From positions 10,106,001 through 10,170,000 of the forward strand of contig CAJFCV020000004.1 in the NCBI GenBank assembly GCA_904066235.2: DNA of 64,000 nt, given 5' to 3'. Source of the DNA: Bursaphelenchus xylophilus (Eukaryota > Nematoda > Chromadorea > Rhabditida > Aphelenchoididae). The stretch's first letter is position 1. Each line of letters opens with the position of its first letter. This document shows, piece after piece, positions 32,281 to 45,065 of the stretch. The notes beneath the pieces are model-generated. The model was not told where the DNA came from, searched no databases, and saw only the letters and a program-made list of their open reading frames with translations. A program made the translations under genes and the position numbers.

Positions 32281-35200
32281 ATTTTTTTAAAATTCTCAGA
32301 ATTACAAGTAAAAAACAACCTAAAATTTTGGTATATGTCTTAGAAAGTTGTGGTCTAATTTAGCCCCAAGTTGCATCAAAATTTCAAATTTAAATTTAAT
32401 TTTTTTTTCAATTTTTCAAAATCTTTTCTTCAAAATTTTTCCAGACCTTCAAAACCGTCACCTAAAATCAACCCCTCCGGGTTGAATGTTTATTTTCCGA
32501 CGAGAAAAGTGGATTATATTCGGGCCGGCCTATAAAACGATTTTCTCAATTTTCCGCGTCCCGCGATTGCGAAAAATAACTCATAAAAGGCGGAGGGCCG
32601 CCGGCAAACAGCCGCCGGCAACAAGTTGTGCGCAAAACAATTTGAGGAACTGAATGGCGAGGGGATTTTTTCGTGGATCAAGAGCCTCGAGGTCGAATTT
32701 TTTGTTTTTTTTTTTGTCCATGCAATACTCTCGATTTCATACGGTCGAAAAATGGGGGGAGAGTAGGGGAAAATGGGGGGAAAGTTGGGGCGAAAAGCGA
32801 GATTTTTCGAGAGTTTTTGATTTTTACTGGATTTGCAGAAAGTGCTAGGGCTAAGTTGATGCTTCAACAGTCAAAATTAATTTACGATTTTATCGAAAAA
32901 TGAGGATTTTTTGAAATTTTTCGCAATTTTTTTTTTTTTTTTTTGATTTTTTCATCTTATGCGTAAAGTTAATGTTCAAACCGGGATTTTTTGATATCTC
33001 TGATATTTTTCTTCTTTTTCAAGACTTCAGTTAGCTAAATTACAATGCCCGAGGCAAAATAAACGTAACTTGTTTAGGTAAAAATGGCTTTGCTATAAAA
33101 TTTTTGATGTCTTCTTCAAGTTATAGGTAAAATTTTCAAAAAAGTATCAATTTCCTGCAATTTTCTTGCATTTTCTTTTTCTTCATGCCTTCTCAACAGC
33201 AAATTACAGTCTAAAAAGCAAAAAAAGTCTTATTTTTTGAGAAAAACAGTATTTTTTTACTTTTCAAAATATTTTTTTCAATTTTTGCCAACTTTCCTCC
33301 AAAAATTACTCCAAAAACATGTCTTCCATCACCGAGATCGCCAATTGTTGCCTCTCCAAGTCATCAACTTTCCAATTCTCACCTTTTCCTTTTCTATCAC
33401 CTCTTCTTTTGCGCTGCGAAAATCGCATGCCGACCGTTGCCCTCCTCCCATTCCTGGGGCCTGTTAATTACCCCGATTAGGGTCCGGAAGGTCGTTGCGA
33501 TCTGTTTTCGGACCTTTTTTTCGTCGCATATCCGGTTGGGAAAACAGTGATTTGGGCCCGGCGGCGATTCGGCTTTATGGGGTCTTGCGACAAAATTTGC
33601 GGGAACTTTATCCGCGTGATCATCAGATTTGGAAGTTCTATGGGAATGGCGGTGGCCCGAGGGCTTGGGATTTCGATTTTGGTGAATTTTGGGTCATTTT
33701 GGTGTGTTTGGAGTGAAATATAGAAGACTTTCCCCTAAGGGCATAATTGCTTAAATCTTGGATTTTTCGATGCTCCAGGGCATTTTTGTAATGTAAAAAT
33801 TTTCTTTGAAGCATTAAGAAGTGAAGAGTCTCAAAAATCGCCCCAGGGCGTATATCTCTATACCTTGTAATGTCTGAAAGCCCTAGGGCATTTTGCAATT
33901 TTTCTAAATTTTTTCCGGGGCCTCTGATTGCTAAAATCATCAAATTCTTTAATATCACTTCGTATGACCTCGGGGAATTTCGATCTCACCCTCAACATCC
34001 CCCCATTCTCATCAAGCCTCCAACTCCAAGTCAAGGCCCTGCCAACGCCTGACTCATCGACCCATGGGGCGCCAATTACTTTGGCACTCCCGCTCAAGCG
34101 CCTTTCCCTTTCAGCCTGCAACCATTTTTCCACCGCAAACATCTCATAATTCGCCCCAGCGCCGCTGCCCGCCGACCCCCGACCTCGGAGCGATCGGCGA
34201 AAGAAGCGCCCAAGAGGGATTGCCAAAAACAGAAACGATCACACTGCCCCGGCGCCCCCCACTCTCCCCAACCCTGGCCTCGAAGCGAAGAATGAATGTG
34301 TAGAGGGGGCGGCAGAGGGGGCCAAGTCGCGCTCATTCCATCGCGAATGTCAGAAAACTGAGAGGTTGCCGGGCCTTGGGACTCTTGATCTGGGCATTGT
34401 TCGGGAGGCCATAGTTTTTTTTTGACATCTTCGGTGTGGAAGGGCGCGATTTGCATTGTTCTGGCTTCAAAAATGGCCATGGAACTTTCACCGTTAGAGA
34501 AAGTTTCTTACAGTAGAATGCAAGGCAGTTTTTGAGCTGATTACTATATCAATCAGTCGGGAAAATAGTCATCATTTTCCCTACTGATAGAAGATTTTGT
34601 TTTTCTATTGCTATGATCTTTTACATAGTCTCCTTATTTTTTATCTGATAGAAAATACCCCATCCCTCTCCAGGACACCCAAAAATTACCCTCCCATCCA
34701 ATCGCCGCATTCCCATCGCCCTGTAGTCATTGCCAACGGCAGATTCGGGCGCATCTGGTCCCGTTGACATAGTCCTGCTTTCGCTGACAAAAGACCTCGA
34801 ATCGATTCCATCTTCCAACCCCCATTCCCTGTACACATTCAATTTTCATTTCGATGGCTTTTCGTCGCCGCCGGTAACGTTCTCCGAGCCGCGCACAGCT
34901 GTCGCTTCAGGCAAAGAACCGAAATGGGTTGGGGGATTGCGACACTCGCGCGCCCATTTCCCCCGCCGTCCTAGCCCATTTGTCTGTCGACGGAGGGCTG
35001 GGGTTGGAGCTGACAGGGGACGCTTCAGGGGAGTATCGGACTGTGGGCCGCGACTTGACTCATTGCGACTCTTCCTGTCGCCGCTTCAAGAACAATAGGC
35101 ACTTTTTTATGCGCCCATTTTTCGATGGCAACTAGGAAGGAATTGGGGGGCTAGGGAAGGGATACCGTGTTTTAAGGGCTAAATGGAAATGGCTAGAGGG

Positions 35201-38200
35201 GATAAGAGTGATGTGGATTTGAGAAGAGGTAGTTTTGGCCCTATAAAGCTCTCCTAAGGATAGTTGTTCGATTTGTTCGACGAGAAAAATGAATAAATCG
35301 ACGACTAGAGGAGATATCCTCAGTTTCGGATGCTACAGAGGTCTCATGATGAAGATGTAGGCAATACAACCAGGAAAAGGCCATACTGGCCCTCTAAAAA
35401 TGAAAAGGAGAAAGTTATTGGGCGATATCGGACTTCCATCGCCGTTTATGGGATTCCTGGCTTCCTCAGCTAATTTCTATTGGACTTTGTTGCAATTAGT
35501 ACCCCTCAAGATGCCTGTGGAATAATTCGGCTATCTTCTGACCTCATCGAGCTTATCGGTGTGCCTCAGGCCAAATTTCCCTAAAAAATTTCATTTACAT
35601 ACACCTTCAGCAATAGACGATCAAAAAAAACCTCCATCCATTGTGATGGCCATAATTCTTTGCCCAGGGTACCTTCCCAGACCCCGCAGCCCTCTCCGCT
35701 TCCAATCTTAATCATATTCCGTTCTGTGGTCTTTTTTATCTTTTTGCGGAAAATTTTTACCGTAATATCCGCGCGCTCTCGCTTTTCTCATCGTCGATTC
35801 AACCGTTCCTTTTACAAAACGCCGAATGTTTTTTTTTGTCGCTCTGGCCACAAGGAGTGAAAGGTCCGATGACTCGGACACTTTCACCCCGTCCTGTAAT
35901 ATGTTTTTTCGGCGGCTCCGTGGATCGGCGGCATTTGGCGCGACTCTCGGGGGCCCTTGAACGTTCCGCCGTCCCCCCTCCACAACCGCCATCCATCCCC
36001 GTCTGTTTTTTGCGTTGCCAAAAAACATAGGCGTTCGGATGGAAAAACCCGAATTGCCCAGGGTACCCTTGCGGTCGGGGTGAGTGGGAGAGAGAGAGCG
36101 TTGCCGGAGGAGGCTAAAATGCCAAAGAAGCGAGTGGGCGGCACAAAAAACAACACAACGCCCCCGATGGTGCAATGGGGGAGCCTGCGCTTCGCTCGCC
36201 CTCCCATTCCGGCCTTATGGCAATATCGCGCGAGATTTTTCGGGCGAGGGAGTGGCGATCGGGCGCTCCGAGCGAGACTACTTTTCCGCGCTGTTTGGGT
36301 ATGCGTTTTTTTGGAAGGAGCTCCGGGGGGATATGGTAGGATAAAGGGTCAGTTTTGGACAGAGGAAGAAGTTGTAGTTTAATCATCATTTTTGGAAGGA
36401 ATGGGGAAATTCTCAAAATTCGATAGGCAGATTTGAAATTTCTTACAATTAGCTACATAAAAAGTTTTCGCTGTTAAACAAAAAGTTTTACTGAGATACC
36501 CGAGATATTCAACGATTTTTCCAGGCAACTCTATCCTCTTTGGACCGATTTTTTGTTGGAAAATTGGACTCAAAAAACATCAGCTCTGCCTTGGAAATTT
36601 TGAAAAGTCTTAAACATAAGGCAATTTTCAAATTAAAATTTATATACCTTATGCTTCAGAGAGTCATAAGCTTGATCTGTGCGAATTTCGAAGGCCATCA
36701 GAAGGCCTTATTTTGAGTACTGACCATCTAAAGTCATATTGCTTCAAGGTTAAAATGCCCTCAAAATTTTCTTGATTTCTATATTTTTTCTTTGCTATAG
36801 GCACAATAAAATATCCCTTATTCTATCGTAAGTTCTCTGGCAATCTAAATACAACCCTTATTCTTCGTCTTTTCCATTTTCAAATCACTTTTCTTCCACC
36901 CCAGCCAAGTCATAACGCGCACCGCGCATTTCCAAACCGCCGCGAATGGGCGTATGCAAATTACGGGCAATGCCATTGGACGAATGAGGCAATGCCAAAA
37001 GCGCATTTCGATGGAGCGTCGTTTTTTTCTATCGATCGCCAAAAACCATAAGGCAGTCCACCTCGGGGTCCCTATAGACGCCATCGAAGAAAAGAGCGGG
37101 ATTTCGATGCCTCGAGGGCAATCTTGGAGGGAATTTGGATTCAGGCGCGTTGATAAGACAGAGATATTGTCTGCGGGCGATGGACAGAAAATTATTTTGC
37201 TTTAGAGGCGTCTGGCGAAAGATATTATATTGTACTTGACACTAGGTCATGTTTGATGGATATCCTTGTGTTAGAGGGTTGCGTTGGACTCCAATTTTTT
37301 CCCAGAGACTTTCAGATCATCAAAGTCTTGCCCGAGGATTTTCAGCCAAATTCGAAAAACTCGACCATCACAAAAATCGAGATTTCCCCCAATTTTCCAT
37401 TACTTTTTATTCTCTCGATTGTTGATACCCCCGTTTCTTTTGAAATCACCATACCGTAGCCCCGAGCGCCCCGCCGTTCCGAGGCCTTTATTAGCCCTCC
37501 AGAGCCCACCGTGTAATTTCCCGCATTTTCGTTTTTTCTGCGTATACTTTCTCTCTCGTTCGTCGCCATTGGCCTTGAAAACAACTGCCGGAAAGAACGA
37601 GCCGAAGGTCGTTCGGGTGCCGAAGGCGCCTCGTTTCCCGCATCCGATCAGAATACGCAAAAAAAAGAAGATTTTTCATTAGGACTTGTAATTGGAAGTC
37701 TGAAGGTTAGCAAAAAAAAACGTCAAATTTTATAAAATTTTTGAGTTTTATGGACAAAAACGTAAATAAAAAAGACAAAAAATCTCGTATCTTACCAAAC
37801 AAGAGTCCTCGGACAGCCCTGTCAAGTTTTTTCACCGCTGAAATTACGGTAAACCCATTATCCTACAAAAAAGCGTTAAATTTTATGCATGATTTTTCCT
37901 CGTTTATGGATTTTGACGTAAATCGGAAAAACCGCAGGTTTTGAAGAGTTTTTTCGATCGAAAAGGATTCAAAACTCGCCCTTAGGCTATTTGCCTGCGG
38001 TCAATAATTTTTTTTCGAACATTTCTCTTGTGTCCTGCGGGGAATTTTCGTTTTTTGTCCATTTTCCCATGATTCTATTTTTTATGCAAATTTGGGTGTT
38101 TTTCGCAATTTTTTGGTCGTTTTTGCCCGTGGCATTGCTTTCGCGCGCTTCATTTCCCTATTTCCATTTTCAATTCATGTATTCCGTTTGTTTTCAGTCG

Positions 38201-38222
38201 TTGTCGACTCTTCTCCACCATC

Positions 38223-41012
38223 ATGGATAACACCGGATCCACCGACCTAAAACAGCTCCTCATGAGCGGCGTGCCGCCGCAGGTCCAGCTCCTACAGATG
38301 CTGCAGCAACAGCAGCAGCAGGCGTCGCAGTCGCAGCAAGCGTACACCAGCTCGCTGGCGCAGCTTCTGCAAAACCCGATGGGCCGCCACCTTTTGGCGG
38401 CCATGTCGCAACAACAGAACGTGCAGCTTCCGGAGCCCCCGAAAACCGTGCAGAGCAGTCCGCGCCAGGTGAAGACGCCGAAACGGAAGAGTTTGGTCAA
38501 GGAGAACCAGCCGCCGGTCGATTATTCGCGGCTTCAGGGCCTGAACCAACTGGCAGATGTGGCCAGCGCGCAAGCGCAAGATCAGAAGTCGTTGGGGTCG
38601 CTGAAGGTGACCGTGGATCAGGACCATCATTTCCAGCCCTTGTCTTCCACGACCTCTGTGGATGAGGGCGTTCACACGTCCTCGACGAGTCCGGCCGACA
38701 CCCATTCGGGACCTGTGAGTCCGTTGGACATGGAGAATGAAATCCCGAAAGAGGGCGAGCATGGCGACAGAAAACGACCTGCAGCCATCATGGAGTTGTT
38801 GAACAACAAAAAACGCCGATTGGAATTGAAGAAGGAGGGAGTAAGCGAATATTTATCTTGTTTTAGGTATCTAAAATAATATTTTTGCTCATAACTGGAC
38901 TGAAACTTTATGAATGATCTTAATTCTTCTTGAATATGTTTTCTATTGCCCTGGAGTTTGTTTGACGATCAAATTCGATCAGAATTGAGGCTTTTTTGCA
39001 ATGGATAATATCAAAATTACCAACAACTTTATTTTTCTCTCTAACTTTCCCATTTTTCAGTCTGATTGCGAATCCTCTCCTCCAGAGCACTGGTCAGAAG
39101 TCTTCAACAAAACCGCAGTCCCCGAAGACGATACAGAAACCACCTCGTCCACCGCGTCCAAACACGATGAACCTAAACCGAAGCCAGAAGACCTGAACAC
39201 AACCGGTCTGTTGGCATCGCTTTTTGGCCATGATCACGATCTAAATGAGTCAACCAGCACCGAGAAGAAGTACGATGTGTATGGCTGTCAAGATATCCCG
39301 TCGAATTGGAATACCGGCGTGGTTTATGAAAGCCCCATGGCTCGAGACATACCTCATGACGAAATTTTCTCGGAAGTCCCTGGTCGTCTATCATTGCTGA
39401 GCAATGTTACTAAACATAAGGTAAGGTGTTGGTTGTTTTCAGAGTTCGGATTTTGAGATTTTAAAGGTTTTTTTTGCACGGTGCGGTTTGATTTGCACAG
39501 TGCGGAATTTTTTGGGCTTGATTTGCACCGTGCGGATTTTTTTGGCTTTGAATTGCACTGTGCGGAATTTTTTGGCTTTGATTTGCACGGTGCAGAATTT
39601 TTTGGTCTTCATTTGCACAGTGCGGATTTTTTTGGCTTTGGTTTGCACGGTGCAGAATTTTTTGGCTTTGATTTGCACGGTGCGGAATTTTTGGTTTTGA
39701 TTTGCACGGTGCGGATTTTTTTGCTTTTGATTTGCACAGTGTGGAATTTTTTGGAATTGTTTTGCACGGTGCGGAATTTTATGAGGTTGATTTGCACGGT
39801 GCACCGCGGTGCAACAAAAAAAATTCTCTTTTTTATTCTCGATCTTTTCAGATGACTGTCGCAGAAGTTCGCCGGCGCGTTCTCGGCCCCGAAGCCTTCA
39901 ACTTCTCACTTCTCGGCGCCCTCCTTCGCCGAGCCAAGATGCCCGAAAAGTCGCAAGCTTTATTCGATGATCTCCAAAAAGTTGGTCTCTCCATCCCGCG
40001 CGGACGCCGGCGAAATATCACCGTCTCCCTGCTCTCCGCCCTCACCGAAGCCGAGTCCGAGCAGTTGGTCAATGATTTTGGGCGAGTGAGTGAGGAGAAG
40101 TTCCCGGTTCAAGAGTTTGTGGAGTACAGCTATCAACAGACCTGTCAGAAGAACTTGGACAGTCTCAGGATGCGAGCGGTGGAGCTGAATGTGACCAAGA
40201 AGGTGCTCACCGAGTTCTTGGGGCTGTTGAAGATGGATCGGTCGGAAATCAGAGACATGGTGAGTTGAAATGCGGTTTTTTGGGAAGTTTTGGGAGTTTA
40301 AGGATAGGGGAAGGTAAAATTAGATGGGAAATTGGTTTTTAAAGAGGAGATTGAAACCTCTCTATGTTTACTGAACTATATGGATTATAATAGATCAGAA
40401 ATTCATTGGATTTTTTTTGGTGTTGAAAGGTGACATAAGATTTTCTGATTTTCATAGGGTATAAGGTAAAATAAGGTGGGAAATGGATTTTACAACTGCT
40501 GATTTGGTTGTCTCTTGGATTATGAGAGAGATTATACTCTAATTTAGGATATTTTTTCCAAAATTCATTGGATTTTTTGGATGTGGAAAGGTGACATAAA
40601 ATTTTTTGATTTTAATAGAGTATAATGTAAAATAAGGTGGGAACCGAGATTTTCAAAGGTAAATTAATTATCTTCTTGGGTTGGAATATAGAAGAGACAA
40701 TAAAATTTCCGAATTAAAATGGAAATTGATGATTTTTTGAGGCTATGACAAGATGGGACCAAAAAATTGCACTTTAATGACGTTTCAAGCTCAATTTTTC
40801 AATTTAACCTTTTCCAATTTCAGAAGCCCACCCCAATCCTCCCGGCGCATATCCAAGACCCTCTGTCGATATACTCTATGCTGACCCACGGCTTCGGAAC
40901 GCCCGGCCTTCAAGTGGGCGTCAAAATGTTGGGCACGTTCGTGGACAAACAACTCGAACTTCTCACTGCCGATGTTGCCCAAATGGCCGGTCAGATGTCC
41001 CAAAATGGATAA
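38223..41012 (+). CDS. TFAP2: AP-2 family transcription factor, 524 aa, four exons
   Basis: Exons 38223-38840, 39061-39420, 39852-40259 and 40824-41012 join in phase 0 with GT-AG introns. The N-terminal half is low-complexity: a Gln run (LQMLQQQQQQASQSQQ), a basic RKRPA/KKRR patch (possible nuclear signal) and acidic, Ser/Thr-rich segments. From about residue 313 the AP-2 domain begins (VPGRLSLLSNVTKHK), followed by GPEAFNFSLLGALLRRAK, GLSIPRGRRRNITVSLLSAL and HGFGTPGLQVGVKMLGTF; these match the basic, helix-span-helix DNA-binding and dimerisation region. AP-2 proteins are dimeric and bind GCCN3GGC-like sites; in worms they act in neuronal and epidermal development. The leader starts just after TTTTCAG (38191-38197), a trans- or cis-splice acceptor. 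Intron 2 contains a 30-bp GCAC-N-GTGC array. Confidence 0.93.
39470..39812. repeat. 30-bp minisatellite with GCAC-N-GTGC in AP-2 intron 2
   Basis: About 12 tandem units of 28-31 bp each carry one GCAC-N-GTGC word followed by GGAATTTTTTGG. The centre base alternates mainly between A and G. The array fills most of the intron between exons 2 and 3 of the AP-2 gene; frames running through it on both strands are not genes. Confidence 0.88.
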
Positions 41013-42137
41013 ATATTTGATGTTTTTGTCGATCTGTTTTTGTTGTCATATTGCATTTGATGCAAACATATATAACTTGCATATCCATCACCAAAACCCC
41101 ACCGTATTTTGCCTTAATCCGCCCTTTTTCAAAACGTATCTCGATTTCTTCGTTCTCCTTATCAGTTACAACGTACAGTGGCGGATCTGATCCAATGGCG
41201 AAAAACGTACCATTTTGCATCCCGGAAGTATCAAAAAATGTAGCAAAATACCTCCTTCTTCAAGTGAAAAACCCTGGTTTCAAAAGTGCACCCGCTCTTT
41301 TTGTGAGCGAAACTCTTAAAACCGGAGTTTTTTTTACAGTGGGGGACCTGCTCCAGAGGCAAAAAACGTGCCATTTTGCATCCGGGAAGTATAAAAAATG
41401 TCGCAAAATGCCTCCCTCTCCAAGTGAAGAAACTTCCGTTTTGAAAGGTGCACCCGCTCTTTTTGTGGGTGAAGGTTCGCGCCTTTCATAATCGGAGTTT
41501 TTTCACTTGGAGAGGGATGCATTTTGCCACATTTTTATACTTCCTGGATGTAAAATGGTACGTTTTTTTGCCACTGGATCAGGTCCCCCACTGTAAAAAA
41601 CTCCGCTTTCAAGAGCTTCGCTCACAAAAAGAGCGGGTGCACTTTTGAAATTTGAGTTTTTTAACTTGAAGAGGGAGGTATTTTGCCACATTTTTGATAC
41701 TTCCCGGATGCAAAATGCTACGTTTTTTGCCGCTGGATCAGGTCCGCCGCCGTAATCCCCCGCCCAATTTCACTTGGATTTCTCCCCGAAACTCTCCCTT
41801 CCCCCCACCCACCTCTGATGTCGCTCCTACAAAAATTCTCGAGCCAGTGAACTCATGTAACTTTCTCTTCTCCCTCTCGTGGCCTTTACCCATTGTTTTT
41901 GCTGCTGGAATCTCTCTCTTTTTTTTTGTCATTTCGACCAAAGCACAACGTGTGTACAGTTCGGGTTGTTTGCGCATTCGTTTTCTCAACTAACCGCTAA
42001 TCCCATCCCAGTATTAGTGGATTTTTGTAATGATTCGACCTTGTTGTTAAAAAAAACCGTAATAAATCAAAGTAATCGTAATTTTGGAGTGGATTTTTTT
42101 AATTTTTTTCGTTTATTCTGGAATTTTTATATTATTT
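41013..42137 (+). other. AP-2 downstream region, probable long 3' UTR
   Basis: No gene is visible. After an R1 cluster the sequence (41760-42050) is C/T-rich and ends near AATAAA at 42061-42066, a candidate polyadenylation signal for AP-2. If used, the R1 cluster would lie in the 3' UTR. Transcript data would be needed to confirm this. Confidence 0.35.
41176..41753. mobile_element. R1 MITE with a second R1 inserted inside it
   Basis: The outer copy starts CAGTGGCGGATCTGATCC after TA. At 41335-41336 a second complete copy begins (CAGTGGGGGACCTG, 41337-41593, flanked by TA on both sides). The outer copy resumes at 41594 and ends GGTCCGCCGCCG. The insertion point lies in the loop region of the outer palindrome. 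Confidence 0.75.
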
Positions 42138-42139
42138 TA

Positions 42140-43331
42140 TTAGGTCTAGAAGTATGACTTTGTCGTTTTTTTATTTCGCGGTTTTCACAGGTTGAGATAC
42201 AATTTCGCAATTTCTGTTTAGAGCATCTGAAAGAACGCTGAAAACGCTATCTACTGATATATATCTCATATGGTAGGGCTTTATATCACGACTTTTATAA
42301 AACTTCCAAGATGACCAACTTCGCCTTAAGAAAGTGCCGTTTGCGGGGAACTTTATTCTGCACGTGTAATTTGAGGAAAAACGTCGATGACGCATCGAAC
42401 ACTCATGATAGCTTACGTTAATCGCGCTTTGTTTAAAAAAATCGGTTGGGAATGGCATCAACGGTTGAAACCCGGAGATTTCCAAACCCACCTAAAAAGT
42501 TGGAAGATGGAGAATATTGGTTAGAGCCGACGGCCAGATGCAGTAAAAGTTAGCCGAAAGGCTTAACGTGACGCAGAAAGGAGTTTCACTCAGTTTACAT
42601 CAACTGGGGATGATCCAAATAGAAGGGACTTGAGTCTCATATGGGTTGACCTAACGCAACATGTAGAATTTGCGAAATTTTGACAGAGAGACGGGAAGAA
42701 AGTCATTTCTGTGTCATTTAGTGATCCGAGACGAACAATCAATCGATTTTGACAACACGAAGCGCAAGCGACCGCGTTGTCCAACATTATCGAGAAGAAA
42801 GCTTTTCTCTGTATAACATGACATAAACAAGATGCTCTTTACTGAGAGCTCTTGAAAACCGGTAGAACGGTTACTGGCATCCGTTATCAACAATAGCTGA
42901 TGCAACTGAAGGAATAGCTATGATTAAAGCGGTCGGAAAATTTTTTTTTATTTTGCCGCATGATGACGTCAAACCCCATGTTGAAAAACCGGTCGAAAAC
43001 ACCCTAGAACCGCTGAGGTGGGAGGTGTTCCCGCACCCGCTATACTCTCCGGACACCATACTTTCAGACTAACACTTGTTTCGATCGATGGCACCCGATC
43101 TGAGGCCGCAACGCTTCGCTGAATACAAAAATGTCAAAAATTGGCCCGTTGACTAAATCGCCTCAAAACAAAAAACGTTTTCACTGATGGCGTTCAAAAA
43201 TTGCTCAAATTGTTGGAAAATGTCATAGTCAGTAGTGGTAATAGTAACTAAATAAGCTTTAGTGTAAAGTTTTTTGTTTTGGTTTAAATTATGAGCCGCA
43301 AAAAACGACAAAGTCATACTTCTAAACCTAA
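42140..43331 (+). mobile_element. Mariner element, inactive
   Basis: The 1192-bp element has inverted ends (TTAGGTCTAGAAGTATGACT; the complement of TTAGGTTTAGAAGTATGAC at the right) and TA on each side. A broken transposase is readable on the plus strand near 42950-43150: PHDDVKPHVEKPVE, WEVFPHPLYSPD, then HLFRSMAPDL and FAEYKNVKNW, typical of mariner proteins, with in-frame stops. It lies between the convergent AP-2 and ValRS genes. Confidence 0.85.
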
Positions 43332-44573
43332 TAGGTATAAAAAATATTTAAAATGACGGTAATCTTAATTTGTGACCCTGTCATAGCAAATTATTCGATC
43401 TTTCAACTCAAAAATCATAAATTTTCTCCATTTCCATCAACAATTTATAACAAAAATAATAAAAACCTAACAAGTATAATATACAAACAGTCCTAATTTG
43501 TCCTTTCAACAAACCAATGGAGCTTCTCGAAGCTCTCCGGAATCAAAACCACCCTCATTTCCATAGCCTTCATCCTTAAAGTACGCGCGACGCCATAACT
43601 AGGGATACACTTGGCCAATTATAAAATAATTCCCGCCGGGACTCAAAGCAAATTTGAAATTATTCGTGTGTACGGTAGAAAAATATTTTTTGTTGGAGGA
43701 CGAGACATTTTCTTGTTTTGTTGATAGTACTGCAAGGTATTTGGTAAGTCGAGTGTGTGTATTTTGTTTGATTTTGTTGATTTTTGTGTAATAAAGATAT
43801 AACTTTGTCCATTTATTGTTTATGTGCCGCATTACGGTTTCAAGGCCGAATTATTACCTTTCTGGCGGCTCCGGTTTTAGCTATCGCAACACGGAAGATA
43901 ATCTCTGCCCAATCGTTGGTCCGGAACAAAGAGGTATGTTGTTTTTGCTAATTTTGAGGTGTGTTTTTGGTTTTAGAACAAAAAGTTACCTGTTTTTCTC
44001 TGAAATCTTTGGGAGAATCACTTTTCGGTCAATAAGGGCCTAATTTTTTGTTGTTTTTAATACTAAGGGTGCTTTTCAGTGGATTTCACTGTACCAACCA
44101 ACGAAGAACAGCATGGTTAACACAGAGAAGGATGGTCCACTGGCAGATGAGGCGTCAGAAAGAAAGGAGAAGGCCCTCAAAACATGCGAAACTAATGGAA
44201 TAGCCATTGTGAACAAAGGAAATGCCATCAAAAAACTGGAATGGGTATTCGCGGTCATAGATCCGCAATATCAGGACAAGCCCCGCTGACGCGGGCCTTG
44301 ACGCCGCTGTGCGCGCAAAGGTTGCCCAACGTGAAGTTGACTTGATCGCATGCACTACAGTTGATCGTCCAGGCCACGCTTCGCGTGGCCAACAACGCGC
44401 TGACGCGCGTTATACTGCCTCAAGCCCGGCACTTCTGTTAGCTAAGGGCCGCGCGCCAGCGCTACCTTTCATCAGCTAAAGGCCGGGCGCCAGCGCTACA
44501 CCTCCCGTCAACAAAAGGCCGCGCGCTAGCTCTACGTTTCATCAACTAACTTTGACCAATCAACTGTTCTTAG

Positions 44574-45065
44574 GACTTTGCCTCGGCCTTCGGCCTCGGC
44601 ACAGTGCGCTACAACACTCTACAGCAACATTCAGAAGGTTCCGTAACCCACGGCGGCCTTCGGCCGCCGAAGCTTCCAAAAAAAGTCGGTTTGGCTCGGC
44701 CTTCGGCCTCGCAAAATCATTTTTTTTTGTCTTACCCCATCGTTATTGAACCTTGCCTCGGCCTTCGGCCTCGGCACAGTGCGCTACAGCGCTCTACAGC
44801 AACATTTAGAAGGTTCCGTAACCCACGGCGGCCTTCGGCCGCCGAAGCTTCCAAAAAAAGTCGGTTTGGCTCGGCCTTCGGCCTCGCAAAATCATTTTTT
44901 TTGTCTTACTCCATCGTTATTGAACTTTGCCTCGGCCTTCGGCCTCGGCACAGTGCGCTGCAGCACTCTACAACAATATGCAGTAGGTTCCGTGACCGAC
45001 GGCGGCCTTCGGCCGCCGAAGCTTCCAAAAAAAGTCAGTTTGGCTCGGCCTTCGGCCTCGCCGAG
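44574..45065. repeat. Three tandem hairpin-rich units inside element C
   Basis: Three units of about 170-175 bp each contain several copies of the self-complementary word GGCCTTCGGCC and one GGCACAGTGCGC. The units end before 45070. GC content is far above the surroundings. Confidence 0.85.

Larger units (their letters stand above)
24121..38190. other. 14-kb gene-poor region with GC-rich islands, upstream of AP-2
   Basis: No open frame here has family signatures or convincing exons. GC-rich islands stand out from AT-rich surroundings at about 24400-24680, 26630-26850, 27830-28150, 28740-28990, 29180-29340, 30190-30640, 31370-31780, 32510-32680, 33330-33720, 33830-34490, 34650-35190, 35620-36360, 36840-37200 and 37440-37680. 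R2 and R3 repeats fill several of the gaps. Candidate factor sites include ATGCAAAT at 36954-36961 and 38084-38091 and TTAATTA near 33466. I infer cis-regulatory DNA for the AP-2 gene, or unrecognised non-coding transcripts; chance cannot be excluded without comparison to a related genome. Confidence 0.4.

Noticed and set aside
33858..34480. Overlapping frames on both strands at 33.9-34.5 kb.
   Set aside because: GC-rich DNA has few stops; the frames compete on both strands and none shows a known motif.
38150..38762. Minus-strand frames opposite AP-2 exon 1.
   Set aside because: They are shadows of the Gln-rich plus-strand exon, which connects in phase to the AP-2 domain.
39470..39812. Regular 30-bp repeats that resemble a CRISPR array.
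   Set aside because: The units are contiguous with no unique spacers, lie in an intron of an animal gene, and share the GCAC-N-GTGC word with other minisatellites here.
39439..39855. Open frames of 120 aa or more on both strands in AP-2 intron 2.
   Set aside because: They follow the 30-bp repeat, whose length is a multiple of three, and lie between two exons joined in phase.
43599..44258. Small frames (75-77 aa) repeated at both ends of element C.
   Set aside because: They are the same sequence in the two inverted arms, several frames at once, and match no transposase I know; treated as part of the element.
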